Assembly (NCBI RefSeq): GCF_002154375.1
Contig: NZ_MUND01000279.1
Location: 1-40,884, forward strand
DNA: 40,884 nt
Direction of reading: 5' to 3'
DNA from: Streptomyces glaucescens
GTDB taxonomy: Bacteria > Actinomycetota > Actinomycetes > Streptomycetales > Streptomycetaceae
Shown in pieces: positions 1 through 8,489 of this stretch (its first letter is position 1; each line of letters begins with the position of its first letter). The notes beneath the pieces were generated by a model. The model was not told where the DNA came from, did not search any database, and saw only the letters and a program-made list of their open reading frames with translations. The position numbers and the translations under genes are program-made.

Positions 1-52
1 CCAAAGAGACAGAACCTAGGTGAGGAGGATGCCGCCGGGCACCGCCACCTGA

Positions 53-394
53 GTGGCGGCTTGGCCGGACGAGCGGTCCTATGCCGGGCGGCCCACCTCA
101 ACCGCCCGGGCGCACGGGCAGCAACTGGTCGAGCTTCCCCCCGCCCCCCCCCGACGACCGCGGGTGCGCACCTTCACCGGCCTCGCCGACGAGCCGGACA
201 CCCCGCCGGCGCCGAGCCTGGCCGAGTCCGTCCGGGCCGTCCGGCGCGACCACGGCGGCGGACGCTGGCAGCTGCATCTGTCCCGGAAACACGTGGAGTC
301 GGTGGCGTACGCGCCGTGGCTGCACGCCCTGACCGGATCAGCCAGCGAAACCAACCGGTACGCCCGCGAGTACGGGGTCAGCTACCGGCCCTGA
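53..394 (+). CDS. hypothetical protein, possibly 5'-damaged
   Basis: An open frame of 113 codons from a GTG, ending in TGA. I recognise no family. The N-terminal third is Pro/Arg rich and low in information. The C-terminal half, from about residue 40, reads like a folded small protein with mixed charged and hydrophobic residues (for example GGGRWQLHLSRKHVESVAYA). An in-frame TGA sits immediately before the GTG (50-52). An in-frame ATG at 29 directly abuts a GAGGAGG purine run at 22-28. The start may therefore be disturbed, or the true frame may enter from the left edge by way of a frameshift. Only the C-terminal part looks convincingly coding. Confidence 0.35.
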   Translation: MAAWPDERSYAGRPTSTARAHGQQLVELPPAPPRRPRVRTFTGLADEPDTPPAPSLAESVRAVRRDHGGGRWQLHLSRKHVESVAYAPWLHALTGSASETNRYAREYGVSYRP

Positions 395-436
395 GCCTTG
401 GACAGAACCAGCAAGTCACCGCCGTCTGCCAGCTCC

Positions 437-793
437 TCAACGGTGTGCCCCAGCTTGGATCAGCAGGCCCGAGACCGCGGCGTGCACGATCGCCTGCATG
501 CTGTCGCCCGACGCTCTTGACTGCTCCCTTACCAGCGACGTGAACCGGTCCGACGCCCTCCATGTGACGAGCACCCCGGCAGACACCGCCGTCACCACAA
601 GCCCGGGCCCGCCGTCACCGGCATCCTCGTCGACAACGTGGAATCCCGCCTGACTCAAGGCATGCCGAACCTGCGCCTGCAGATCGGCTTGCACGAGAGA
701 CACGAAAATGCGCCTGCCCCGCGATTCGAGAACCAAACCTTCAACTCTTGCACATGGCAAGCCGACGGTGCTGCACGGCCGGGCGCCGAGCAT
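437..793 (-). CDS. conserved-looking hypothetical protein
   Basis: A 118-codon frame. The first 30 residues are doubtful: from an internal GTG at 703 the product would be 88 residues beginning VSLVQADLQAQVRHALSQAG, and I favour that start because the sequence becomes protein-like there. An amphipathic helix is followed by an acidic turn (DEDAGDGGPG), a beta-rich stretch (LVVTAVSAGVLVTWRAS) and a C-terminal helix. No membrane segment or signal peptide is seen. I do not recognise a function. It stands alone, convergent with the small gene to its left and upstream of nothing obvious. Confidence 0.55.
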   Translation of the reverse strand: MLGARPCSTVGLPCARVEGLVLESRGRRIFVSLVQADLQAQVRHALSQAGFHVVDEDAGDGGPGLVVTAVSAGVLVTWRASDRFTSLVREQSRASGDSMQAIVHAAVSGLLIQAGAHR

Positions 794-885
794 CGCCGCG
801 TATCAGGAGACGCGGCGGCGGTAGACGGCCGCTTGTCCCATGGGGGCGCGGGGCGGAGCGTTTACTCGGGTGCTGTGGGGCAGGA

Positions 886-1317
886 TCAGGTGGTGGGGCT
901 GCCGGCGATGATCCCGCCAAGGTCGTCGGCCAGGGCGATCTCGGCGGTGACGTGCTTGCCGTCCGGCTCGCGGCGTACCTCGTAGGCCTGGCTGACGGCG
1001 AGGGTGATCTCCAGCCCGTGGCGGCCCACACGCTGGGGGTCGTGGGCGGCGACGCCCGGCAGCACCGGATCGCTGCCCCACACCGACACCCGCACCGCGC
1101 CGTCGCTGATCCGCAGATCGAGCACGACGGGACCGGGCGCGTACTTCACGGCGCTGGTGACCAGCTCGCTGACGACCAGCTGCGTCATGCCCATCGCCCG
1201 CTCGGACACCGGCAGCCCGTGCACGGCCTTTCTCTCGGCGAAGAAGCCGACCGCCAGATGACGGGCGGCCCCGATACAGGACGGGTCACCGCCATACGCG
1301 GCAGACACCGACAGCAA
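886..1317 (-). CDS. ATP-binding protein, anti-sigma regulatory factor type (HATPase_c_2)
   Basis: A 143-residue GHKL-fold protein of the kind Streptomyces encodes in dozens of copies, related to the RsbW/SpoIIAB serine kinases that hold sigma factors or anti-anti-sigma factors. Visible features are the N-box region (QLVVSELVTSAVKYAPGP, about residues 46-63), the G1-like region (VSVWGSDP) and the G2 segment (GRHGLEITLAVSQAY, about 97-111). The usual N-box asparagine that coordinates magnesium (ELVTNA in most relatives) is serine here, which could weaken ATP use. The start is a TTG, six bases after a GGGGA ribosome site. No sigma factor or antagonist gene is adjacent, so its partner is unknown. 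Confidence 0.85.
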   Translation of the reverse strand: MLSVSAAYGGDPSCIGAARHLAVGFFAERKAVHGLPVSERAMGMTQLVVSELVTSAVKYAPGPVVLDLRISDGAVRVSVWGSDPVLPGVAAHDPQRVGRHGLEITLAVSQAYEVRREPDGKHVTAEIALADDLGGIIAGSPTT

Positions 1318-1840
1318 ACGGCTGTCCCCGCTCTTCCGCCCCTCGTCCCCCGCGGCCTACCCCATACACACGCCCCAACTCACATGATCCACCTCGAAGG
1401 CGCCGCACTTGCCGCGGTGGTGTCCGCCCTGGTGTCTCGCCTCCCAGGTGAGCTTATGCGCCTTTCGGTGAATCGGTGGTGCGGTGCTGGCGCGCCACGG
1501 CCAGCCAACAACCGGGTGGGGCGCAGGATGAACACGCGGACGGGCGGGGCGGACCTGGATCCCCGACGGCGTCTGCTCAGTCCCGCAGGTCCTGCGCAGC
1601 CTGCGAGAGCCCGCCTGCCTGCACCGTCTTCCCAACGGCGGTGCAGCCGCACATGTCGCCGGCCGCTTTCGCACGCCCGAACGGTATTTCACAGAAGGGC
1701 AATCCGGGGCTTCCGAACGCATCCTGGAAGGTCGACCAGGTGGAACGCGCCTTCCGGGTGCGGTCGGCGCCGAGGACTGCGACGGTAGGAGTCAGGTGTG
1801 GCTTCGAGCGGGGGAGCGAGGGATTACGGAGGTGACCGTC
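1318..1840. other. intergenic stretch without a convincing gene
   Basis: About 520 bases separating the divergent ATP-binding protein and DUF5133 genes. Frames open on both strands here read as arginine/proline-rich shadow translations. It contains one arm (1477-1496) of an imperfect long-range inverted repeat whose other arm is at 2148-2167. Promoters for both flanking genes must lie here, but I could not assign boxes with confidence. Confidence 0.5.
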
Positions 1841-2167
1841 ATGATGAGGGCTCGTCCTTCGCTCCTGCGGGAGCTCGTCGAGCGCTGCGAGACTCTCAGG
1901 CGGCGCGTGGCGTCCGGTGGGAGTGCGCAGGCCAGGCGCCAGCTTGAGGATGCGACGTACACGCTGTGTGTGGTCACTGGCACATGCCAGTTGGACACGG
2001 CTCTTTATGTGGCTCGCCAGCAGTTGGCCGATGCAATGAGACACGAGCAGCCTCTCCGTCACTGAGCGCAAGCTCACCCTGCGCCCATCGGCGCGCCACC
2101 GCGGGGTGTGGCAGGGAGGCTTGTTCATGCGGTTGCTGGCCGACTACGGCGCGCCAGCAGCGCACCA
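1477..2167. repeat. imperfect inverted repeat flanking the DUF5133 gene
   Basis: The plus-strand 20-mer at 1477-1496 (TGGTGCGGTGCTGGCGCGCC) is matched at 19 of 20 positions by the reverse complement of 2148-2167. Looser similarity (GGCCAGC..AACCG) extends outward for another 20 or so bases. The interval holds the DUF5133 gene. Confidence 0.45.
1841..2065 (+). CDS. DUF5133 family protein
   Basis: A 74-residue protein. The ATG at 1841 is chosen because GGAGGT lies at 1828-1833 with a 7-base spacer; the frame is open further upstream but has no such site. The sequence (starting MMRARPSLLRELVERCETLR) is helical and charged in the first half. It continues with a segment ending in TYTLCVVTGTCQLDTALYVA and a short basic tail. 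This pattern matches the small DUF5133 proteins that are common in Streptomyces, often near anti-sigma-like ATPases and other regulators. The function of the family is unknown. It has no signal peptide or membrane span and is probably cytosolic. Confidence 0.75.
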   Translation: MMRARPSLLRELVERCETLRRRVASGGSAQARRQLEDATYTLCVVTGTCQLDTALYVARQQLADAMRHEQPLRH

Positions 2168-2245
2168 TTGGGTTCCCGAGAAGCTCCTAGACGCTCATCC
2201 GGACAGGCCAGAAACCTGCGGCCGGGCAAGAGCCGGTGTCATCGC

Positions 2246-2449
2246 TCAGGCCGGTGTAACGTTCTCGGCCTGCGGCCCTCTTTGCCCCTGCGTGACGTCG
2301 AAGCGGACCTTCTGGCCCTCGTGCAATTCCCGGTAGCCACCGCCGGCAATGGCTGAGTAGTGAACGAACACATCGGGCCCGCCACCGTCCTGCTCGATGA
2401 AGCCGAAGCCCTTTTCCGCGTTGAACCACTTCACCGTGCCGGTGGCCAT
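2246..2449 (-). CDS. cold-shock domain protein (CspA family)
   Basis: A 67-residue single cold-shock domain that binds single-stranded RNA and DNA through its OB fold. Both RNA-binding motifs are visible: RNP1 as KGFGFIEQ (residues 13-20) and RNP2 as VFVHYSAI (about 27-34). The start [17 protein letters not shown] is the canonical one for actinobacterial Csp proteins and is preceded by GGAGA with a 5-base spacer. An unusual GGGG-type insertion ([22 protein letters not shown]) makes it like the Streptomyces SC-type cold-shock proteins. It is monocistronic and convergent with DUF5133. It probably acts as an RNA chaperone. Confidence 0.93.
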   Translation of the reverse strand: MATGTVKWFNAEKGFGFIEQDGGGPDVFVHYSAIAGGGYRELHEGQKVRFDVTQGQRGPQAENVTPA

Positions 2450-2601
2450 CTCGGTCTCCTTCGCCAGCGATCAAGCAGCGCAGCACCGTGCCACGCAGCC
2501 GCAGGTGGGATCTTCGCCGACCGATCGGTCACTGGGAAGGAGAAACGCCCGCAGTCACACCTGAGGGCGGGTGACCGCACCCTGGTGCAGCCATAGACGA
2601 G

Positions 2602-2994
2602 ATGAACTGCGGGCGGACAAGCGGCGGCCGTCGCCGCGCTCGCCTTCACCCTGCTGGCTGTTCCGGCCTCCGCCTCCAGCGAGCCCCGCGCCGCGCTGGG
2701 ATCGACTGCCCGTCCGGCTACGTCTGCATCTACCCCGAGATCAACTTCGGCGGACAGCCCTGGGTCCGCCGCGCCTCCGACGGCAGCGTGAAGGACCTCC
2801 CGACCGCGATCCGGGACCGCGGCAGCTCGATCCGCAACAACTCCGACCGCACCGCCCGCGTCTACGAAAAGCGCAACCACTCCGGCCGCTGGGTCTGCAT
2901 CACCCGCAGCGGCGGCTCCATCCACGACCTGCGCAGCTACAACCTCAACGACCAGACACGCTCCCTGAAAATCAACCGCAACGACTGCGGCTGA
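2602..2994 (+). CDS. peptidase inhibitor family I36 protein with a frame-scrambled signal peptide
   Basis: Residues from about 34 on (starting GIDCPSGYVCIYPEINFGG) form a beta/gamma-crystallin-like I36 domain, as in the Streptomyces metalloprotease inhibitor SMPI. The four cysteines (CPSGYVC, WVCI, NDCG) fit the usual two disulphides of a secreted domain. In the annotated frame the N-terminus is arginine rich and is not a signal peptide. Between about 2624 and 2698 a different frame encodes a perfect one (AAVAALAFTLLAVPASAS, cleavage after ASA). One extra base near 2622 and one missing base near 2698 would restore a normal preprotein. As given, the product would probably not be exported. Confidence 0.7.
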   Translation: MNCGRTSGGRRRARLHPAGCSGLRLQRAPRRAGIDCPSGYVCIYPEINFGGQPWVRRASDGSVKDLPTAIRDRGSSIRNNSDRTARVYEKRNHSGRWVCITRSGGSIHDLRSYNLNDQTRSLKINRNDCG

Positions 2995-3174
2995 CCCCCC
3001 GCACCATCCGTGTCGGCCGCAACCGGCAGCAGGCATCGGCCCCGGCCCACACACTCAAGGGCCGACGCGCGCGCCACTGCACCCCTCCCGGACGCCTGGC
3101 CGGGGGGCGTCTCGTCTGACTTCCCGCACCTGCGGGCGAATCGCGCCTGCACGACGACGTGTCCACGCACACCG

Positions 3175-3840
3175 CTACCGGGCGAACGTGACCTCCACCG
3201 AGACATTCGGGCAGTCGGCGACGGCGTTGGTGAGAGCGACGCGCTCGCGATCGTCGACAGCGAGCTGCCAGCGCATCTTGGTGGCGACCCAGTCGGTGAG
3301 GTACTGGCAGCGGTACGGCTCAAAGGTGGGCAGCCACTCGGCCGGGTCCTGGTCGGCCTTCGAGCGGTTGCGGGCGCTGACCGCGACCAGCGAACGCTCG
3401 TCGCCCAGGTCGTTGGCGTAGGCCTCGCGCTCAGCAGGCGTCCACGCCGAGGCGCCCGAGTCCCAGGCCTCCGCGAGCGGGACCAGGTGGTCGATGTCCA
3501 AGGCTCCCGGCGAGCTGATGTAGAGGTTGTCGTAGGCGGAGTACCACTCCCCTCCGATGAGCCGGCAGGGCGCGGTCTGCTCCGGGGCGAGGAACGACTC
3601 ATTGAGCAGGACTTCGTTGCGGGTCGAGCAGCCGTCCCTGTCGGCGTCCACCCAGTGCCGGAAGGAAGTGCGCTGGTAGCCGGCCCGGCTCTCATCGGCG
3701 GCCGGCAGGACCTGGACCGCGTCGTGCAGCGGCAGGGCCAGGGTGCCGCCCGCCTCGCCGAGCGGTCCGGCGGCGTGGGCGGGGGTGATGAAGGCGGCGA
3801 CGGCGACGGTGGCGGCCGCGAGGGCGGTGAGGATGCGCAC
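3175..3840 (-). CDS. secreted HNH family endonuclease (DUF1524/GmrSD-like)
   Basis: A 221-residue protein with a clear Sec signal peptide (MRILTALAAATVAVAAFITPAHA, first 20 or so residues). The nuclease core is at residues 115-126 (DIDHLVPLAEAW), where the His of the DHxxPL motif is the general base. The downstream RNRSKADQDPAEWLP segment carries the conserved N and K of this secreted HNH family. Four cysteines suggest disulphides outside the cell. The GTG start follows an AGAGGGA site. The likely role is degradation of extracellular DNA for nutrients or competition. It is monocistronic and convergent with the I36 gene. Confidence 0.9.
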   Translation of the reverse strand: MRILTALAAATVAVAAFITPAHAAGPLGEAGGTLALPLHDAVQVLPAADESRAGYQRTSFRHWVDADRDGCSTRNEVLLNESFLAPEQTAPCRLIGGEWYSAYDNLYISSPGALDIDHLVPLAEAWDSGASAWTPAEREAYANDLGDERSLVAVSARNRSKADQDPAEWLPTFEPYRCQYLTDWVATKMRWQLAVDDRERVALTNAVADCPNVSVEVTFAR

Positions 3841-4168
3841 TGGCAGTCCCTCTCAGGAAGATCCGACTGGTCGTGATCTTCGTAGCGGGACAGACGGCGC
3901 GGTGGCGCCGCATCCGGGGTCCGATCACCCGTGCGCATGGTTAGTCGCACCGCCGGGCGTGCTCTACGGGCTGCGGTCTGTACGGGTTTGGGTCTACGGG
4001 ACGAGGCCACAACACCTACCGAACTTACTATTTCGATGGGTTTCGAGGAGGTGTTGTACGGCATCGCGCGCAGCATCATCCAGAGAGTCAGCCTCCCGCA
4101 TTGGGCGCTCGTAGAGGGCTGGCAGCCGGAGAGTCTCGCTGCTGCACCAGTGCCCGAGCATGTGAAGC
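3841..4168. other. intergenic stretch, no firm gene
   Basis: About 330 bases between the HNH nuclease start and the BCCT stop. A plus-strand frame from a GAGGAGG-preceded GTG near 4051 encodes MLYGIARSIIQRVSLPHWAL-like text and runs into the 3' end of the BCCT gene. Nothing in it resembles a known family. I treat it as noncoding or as a remnant. Confidence 0.4.
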
Positions 4169-5863
4169 TCACTTCACCTCGTCATCCTCACTGCGCGCCC
4201 TCGCCGCGCGCCGTAGCCGGTGGTGGCGTGCGGGGCCCTGCTCGGTGACGGCGTCCCCGACCATGGCCCGGACGACGTCCCGCAGTCCGTGTAGCCCGTG
4301 GTGCCGGGCGAGCCCTGCCCCAGGATCTTCGCGCAGTTCCTTGAGTAACGCCCAGCAGAGCAGCAGCATGACGACGACGAACGGCAGCGCCACCAGGATC
4401 GTCGCCGTCTGCAGCGAGTCGAGTCCGCCCACCACGAGCAGCACTGCGGCCACCGCGGCCATAAGAACGCCCCAGAGCACGACAAGCCACGATGGCGGGT
4501 GCAGCGCGCCGCGGCTGGTCAGCGACCCCATCACCAGGGACGCGGAGTCGGCGCTGGTGATGAAGTACGTCATGACCAGGACCATGGCGACGACGGAGGT
4601 GACGGCACCGATCGGCAGGGCGTCGAGCATCCCGAACAGGGATGCCTCGGCTCCGTCCGCCACCGCTCCCGCGAGGTCGGCCTGCCCGGTCGACTGCAAC
4701 CGCAGCGCGGTGCCGCCCATCACGCAGAACCAGACGACGGTCGCGCCGCTCGGCACGAGCAGCACCCCAATGAGGAACTCGCGGATGCTCCGGCCGCGCG
4801 AGATGCGGGCGATGAACGTCCCGACGAACGGGGCCCAGGACAACCACCAGGCCCAGTAGAAGATCGTCCAGGCCCCCAGCCAGGCTTGATCGGTGTAGGC
4901 ACCGGTGCGCGTGGCCATGGGCAGCAGGTTGCCGAGGTACCCGCCGACCGAGGCGGGGATGGTGTTGAGGATGTTGACCGTCGGGCCGAGCAGGAAGACG
5001 AACAGCATCATCGCCGCCGCGAGGACGATGTTCAGTGTCGACAGCCACTTGATGCCCCGGTGCAGGCCGGAGAACGCCGAGGCGACGAACGCTGCCGAGA
5101 GGGCAGCGATGATCAGGAGTTCGGTGGTCCGCGTGGCGTCGATGGCCGCTGTGAGGTCGAGCCCTTCCGCGACCTGGAGCGCGCCCAGGCCCAGGCTGGT
5201 CGCGGTGCCGAAGACGGTGGCGAAGACGGCGAGCAGGTCGATCACCTTGCCCGGCCACGCCTCGGCCCGCTCGCTGCCGATGAGCGGCACGAACGCGGCG
5301 CTGAGGCGGTTGCCGCGGTCTTTGCGGAAGCCGGCATAGGCCAGGGCCAGCCCCGCGATCCCGTAGATCGCCCAAGGGGTGAGCGTCCAGTGGAAGAAGG
5401 AGTATTCCAGAGCGGTGGCCGCAGCCGCGGCGGACTCTGGCCGGACACCGCTCGCGGGAGGTGGCGTCAGGTAGTGGGTGAGCGGTTCACCGACGCCGTA
5501 GAACATCAGGCCGATGCCCATGCCCGCGCTGAACATCATGGCGATCCAGGCCAGGTTCCCGAACTCCGGTTCGGAGTCGTCGGCGCCGAGCCGGATCCGC
5601 CCGAAGCGGCTGAACGCAAGCACCAGGCACAGCACCAGGAACACATCGGCGGCCACCACGAACAGCCAGCCGAAGTTGTCGAGCACCCACGCCAGACTTG
5701 TCGAGGAGACGTTGTCGAACGACCCCTCGCCCAGCCAGGCCCACAGGACCACCGCGGCGACCGCTGCTATGCCGACACCCACGAGGGCACGGTCGGGCGC
5801 CCCGGCCACCGGTGCACCGAGCGCACTCCCCGGCGGGCGCTCTTCGTTCGTCTCTGCACTCAT
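4169..5863 (-). CDS. BCCT family transporter (glycine betaine/choline/carnitine type)
   Basis: A 564-residue secondary transporter with about 12 hydrophobic spans. The BCCT signature is visible as GAWTIFYWAWWLSWAPFVGT in the middle of the protein; its tryptophans line the substrate box for trimethylammonium compounds. An MGIGLMFYGVGEP segment near the first third matches the conserved glycine stretch of the family. The N-terminal tail (about 28 residues) and the charged C-terminal tail (DDEVK end) are cytosolic and could sense osmotic state, as in BetP. It probably imports compatible solutes with sodium or protons. A TTA codon lies at 4346-4348 near the 3' end, so full expression may need bldA. 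The ATG follows GTGGGA. Confidence 0.93.
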   Translation of the reverse strand: MSAETNEERPPGSALGAPVAGAPDRALVGVGIAAVAAVVLWAWLGEGSFDNVSSTSLAWVLDNFGWLFVVAADVFLVLCLVLAFSRFGRIRLGADDSEPEFGNLAWIAMMFSAGMGIGLMFYGVGEPLTHYLTPPPASGVRPESAAAAATALEYSFFHWTLTPWAIYGIAGLALAYAGFRKDRGNRLSAAFVPLIGSERAEAWPGKVIDLLAVFATVFGTATSLGLGALQVAEGLDLTAAIDATRTTELLIIAALSAAFVASAFSGLHRGIKWLSTLNIVLAAAMMLFVFLLGPTVNILNTIPASVGGYLGNLLPMATRTGAYTDQAWLGAWTIFYWAWWLSWAPFVGTFIARISRGRSIREFLIGVLLVPSGATVVWFCVMGGTALRLQSTGQADLAGAVADGAEASLFGMLDALPIGAVTSVVAMVLVMTYFITSADSASLVMGSLTSRGALHPPSWLVVLWGVLMAAVAAVLLVVGGLDSLQTATILVALPFVVVMLLLCWALLKELREDPGAGLARHHGLHGLRDVVRAMVGDAVTEQGPARHHRLRRAARARSEDDEVK

Positions 5864-5980
5864 GACGTCCCACTATGGTGCTGTGTGCCTGGGTCCTGGT
5901 GAGGGGCACGCCGTCAGAGGACGACCTCGACGCCGACGGCATCTCCGACACGCCACGCCAGGACCACCGCTTGCCGGAGG

Positions 5981-7930
5981 CTACGCGTCGGCGGTGCGGA
6001 CGCGGGAATGTGGCCCACGGCCCAGAAGCTCGGCCAGACCATGACGCGACGCGGCCAGCACGACGCGGTCCTCTGGTCGCAGGACATAGCCGGGGTGGAG
6101 GTCCCAGATAAGCCCGGTGCCCTGGTGTTCGCAGTCGTGCGCCGGCGTGGCGGCGAGGTCCGGCAGCCGCTCGTCCGGCTCGGCCGTGTCGAGCGCGACG
6201 ACGCGCCAGGCTCCTGGCCGGAACGACTCCGCGATCGTGCGTCCTTCCAATTGGGGGTGCCCGGCGACGTTCAAGGCGGCGAAGAGCAGCACCCGGCGTT
6301 CGACGGGTATGGCGCCGAGGATCTGCCGTCCCATCATGGCCCCGGCGAACGCCGGCGCCGCGAGGGTGGAGACGCTGCGGCTGCGGGTGAGGGCGCGCGG
6401 GTGGGCGGTGCGCAGGGTGCGGTAGACGGCGGTGGCGAATTCGTCGTCGTACAGCCTCAGGGCCACGCGCAGGCCCGGTTCGACCGACCTCGCGTACAGG
6501 GCCGCTTCCAGGTTCGTCGCGTCGTTGGTGGTGAGGGCGAGCAGGGAGTGTGCCCGGTCGATCCTGGCGGCTTCCAGTACGCCTTCCTGCGTGGCGTCCC
6601 CGATGACGGTGGGGACGCGAAGGCGGCGGGCGAGCGGGATTCCGCGCGCTTCGGGGTCCTCTTCCACGCACACCACGGGAATGCCGAGTTCTCTGAGCCG
6701 TGCGAGCACCCGGGTGCCGACCTTCCCGAGGCCCAGCAGGACGACGTGTCCGGACAGGCCGCGAGGTGGACGGCGCAGCCCGGAGACGGTGCGAAATGTA
6801 CCGAAAGCCTCCAGGACAGCCGCCAGCAGCACGGGCATCAGCAACAGCCCGGCCAGACCGGCCAGGAGCTGGAGTACCTGACGTGCCGGGGCCTCGTTGA
6901 GCGCCGGGTCTCCGATCGCGAAGAGGTCGAGCAAGGTGAGATAGGCGGCGTGCAACGGGTGATCACCGGTGGTCAGCCAGGTCGCGACAGCCACGCCCAC
7001 GACGCAGGCCACGAGTCCGGCCAGTGACCACCGCAGCCGTCGGGAGAAGAGGGAGGCCAGCGGCAGTCCCCGGCCCGTCAGCCGTGATGATGCTGAGGAA
7101 CCGGAGGCAGTGTGCGTGACCGTCTCCAGTACCACCGTGCCACGTCCGGTGCCGGCGGCCACCATGTCGTCGTCTGGCAGCAGAACGGGCCCCGCGCTCC
7201 CGCTGCCCTCAGACCCCTCCGCTCCTGCCGGGTCGTTGGCTGTCGATGACAGCAGGGCCAGCGTGCACAGTCCCGGACGGGCCGCCTCACCGGGTGCGGG
7301 CGGGGTGCGCTCCACCGCGCGCAGAAGCAGCCCGTCCGCCTGCACCACCTTGCTCGTGCCGGCGACCGCGGTGGCTGCCAGCGCGGGAGCGGCGGTGTCG
7401 GCGTCCGACAGGACAGTGGTGGAGATGTCGAGGACCGCGGGGTCCAACCCCGGCACAGCGAGGACGGCAGCCTGGTCGAGGAGTTCCTCCAAGTGCTGGC
7501 CGAGCTTGCGGTTGTAGAGCCGGATCACCAGACGCAGGCGGGGGTTGAGGCGGCGAGCGGCCAGCGCGGCATGGATGTTGGTCTCGTCGTCGTCGTACAC
7601 GACCGCCAGCGCGGCGGCGTCCCGCACGCCCACCTCGGCCAACGTAGCCTCGTCCAGTACGGCGGCCTCCACGACCCGCGGTGCGTCCGTGGCGGCGCCC
7701 GCAGTCGAGGGCGGGCGGTTCACGGCCGCCTGCACCCGGCCGAAAAGTGTCGCGACCCGTGCCTGTCGCTCACCACCGGACCGCTGCGACGGAGGTACGA
7801 CGAGCGTCACCCGTTCCTGGTACACGTGGGCAAGCTCGGCAGCCAGTCGCTCGGCGAGCGCACCGTCACCGCACACGATCATGTCTCCGGCACGCGGCAC
7901 ACCGCGTGCCGGCCACGGCACCGTGATCAT
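5981..7930 (-). CDS. RCK/TrkA-N NAD-binding ion-channel-like membrane protein
   Basis: About 649 residues from the ATG at 7930 (GGAG nine bases upstream); a TTG nine codons earlier is possible. The order is a TrkA-N Rossmann domain (starting MIVCGDGALAERLA), a membrane section of two spans flanking a pore-loop-like segment (AAYLTLLDLFAIGDPALN), then a second Rossmann domain with the dinucleotide motif GLGKVGTRVLARL followed by an RCK-type C-terminal region. This double-RCK layout resembles CASTOR/POLLUX-type channels and Streptomyces NAD-binding potassium-channel relatives. The classic TVGYG filter is absent, so ion selectivity is uncertain. It precedes the BCCT gene by 117 bases on the same strand and may be co-transcribed. 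Confidence 0.82.
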   Translation of the reverse strand: MITVPWPARGVPRAGDMIVCGDGALAERLAAELAHVYQERVTLVVPPSQRSGGERQARVATLFGRVQAAVNRPPSTAGAATDAPRVVEAAVLDEATLAEVGVRDAAALAVVYDDDETNIHAALAARRLNPRLRLVIRLYNRKLGQHLEELLDQAAVLAVPGLDPAVLDISTTVLSDADTAAPALAATAVAGTSKVVQADGLLLRAVERTPPAPGEAARPGLCTLALLSSTANDPAGAEGSEGSGSAGPVLLPDDDMVAAGTGRGTVVLETVTHTASGSSASSRLTGRGLPLASLFSRRLRWSLAGLVACVVGVAVATWLTTGDHPLHAAYLTLLDLFAIGDPALNEAPARQVLQLLAGLAGLLLMPVLLAAVLEAFGTFRTVSGLRRPPRGLSGHVVLLGLGKVGTRVLARLRELGIPVVCVEEDPEARGIPLARRLRVPTVIGDATQEGVLEAARIDRAHSLLALTTNDATNLEAALYARSVEPGLRVALRLYDDEFATAVYRTLRTAHPRALTRSRSVSTLAAPAFAGAMMGRQILGAIPVERRVLLFAALNVAGHPQLEGRTIAESFRPGAWRVVALDTAEPDERLPDLAATPAHDCEHQGTGLIWDLHPGYVLRPEDRVVLAASRHGLAELLGRGPHSRVRTADA

Positions 7931-8257
7931 GAGGTACGGCTCCGGTGGGCGATGCAAGGGAAGAACCGCGGTGGGATGTTCGGTGCCCCGCGGACCACCC
8001 TGAACGTCGAAATGGACATTCGCCGTACCCCCGATCAGTGAACGGACTGCCGGCGCAGTCAGCTAAGGATCGCCGTCCAGGCTTCCCGCCCCACCGGTCG
8101 GCAGACACGTCACCGTGCAGACCTACCTACCGCAGTTGGGGCTGTTTCGTCGTGCTGCCGACGGCAGTCTCATTACGCCACGCTGCTGGGCGGGGCGGTA
8201 CGGCAGTCACCGGCAGGTTAGGACCATGGCTGGCTGCCAGCCCATGGAAGGCAGGGG
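7931..8257. other. intergenic stretch upstream of the RCK protein gene
   Basis: About 330 bases between the RCK gene start and the stop of the small PGPGW gene, both on the minus strand. No plausible gene or strong hairpin was found. The RCK gene promoter is probably here. Confidence 0.4.
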
Positions 8258-8431
8258 TCAGCGCGACTTCCTGCGGCCGGTGAGCCACAGCGCTGCTCCG
8301 ATCGCGACCGCTGTCAGGCCGAGGGTGAGGACGGGGAGGCCAGGGCCCGGGAGAACGTACATGGCTGCTCCGACGACGGTGAGGGCGGCACCGATCGAAA
8401 ACACTAGAACGCCGGCACGAGGCTGGGACAT
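8258..8431 (-). CDS. small PGPGW-family transmembrane protein
   Basis: A 57-residue protein starting MSQPRAGVLVFSIGAALTVV, with AAGGA six bases before the ATG. It has two hydrophobic helices joined by the hallmark turn YVLPGPGLPVL and a basic tail (TGRRKSR), as in the putative transmembrane family PGPGW (PF09656). A paralogue at 18256-18453 carries the same YVLPGPGLPVL core. The frame is open further upstream, but that extension crosses a palindrome and is not credible. Function is unknown. It lies downstream of the RHS gene but is separated from it by a strong hairpin, so it probably has its own promoter. Confidence 0.8.
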   Translation of the reverse strand: MSQPRAGVLVFSIGAALTVVGAAMYVLPGPGLPVLTLGLTAVAIGAALWLTGRRKSR

Positions 8432-8489
8432 GATGATTCCTTTTTGGTTGATGGGATTCGGACGAAAGGATGCGTGAGTGAACCTGCCG

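Noticed and set aside
748-1788. Plus-strand open frame of about 350 codons
   Set aside because: Antisense to the ATP-binding protein and Arg/His/Pro-rich; no ribosome site or motif.
3095-3116. Possible terminator after the I36 gene (GACGCC/GGCGTC)
   Set aside because: Only a 6-base stem with a 9-base loop, too weak to call in DNA of this GC content.
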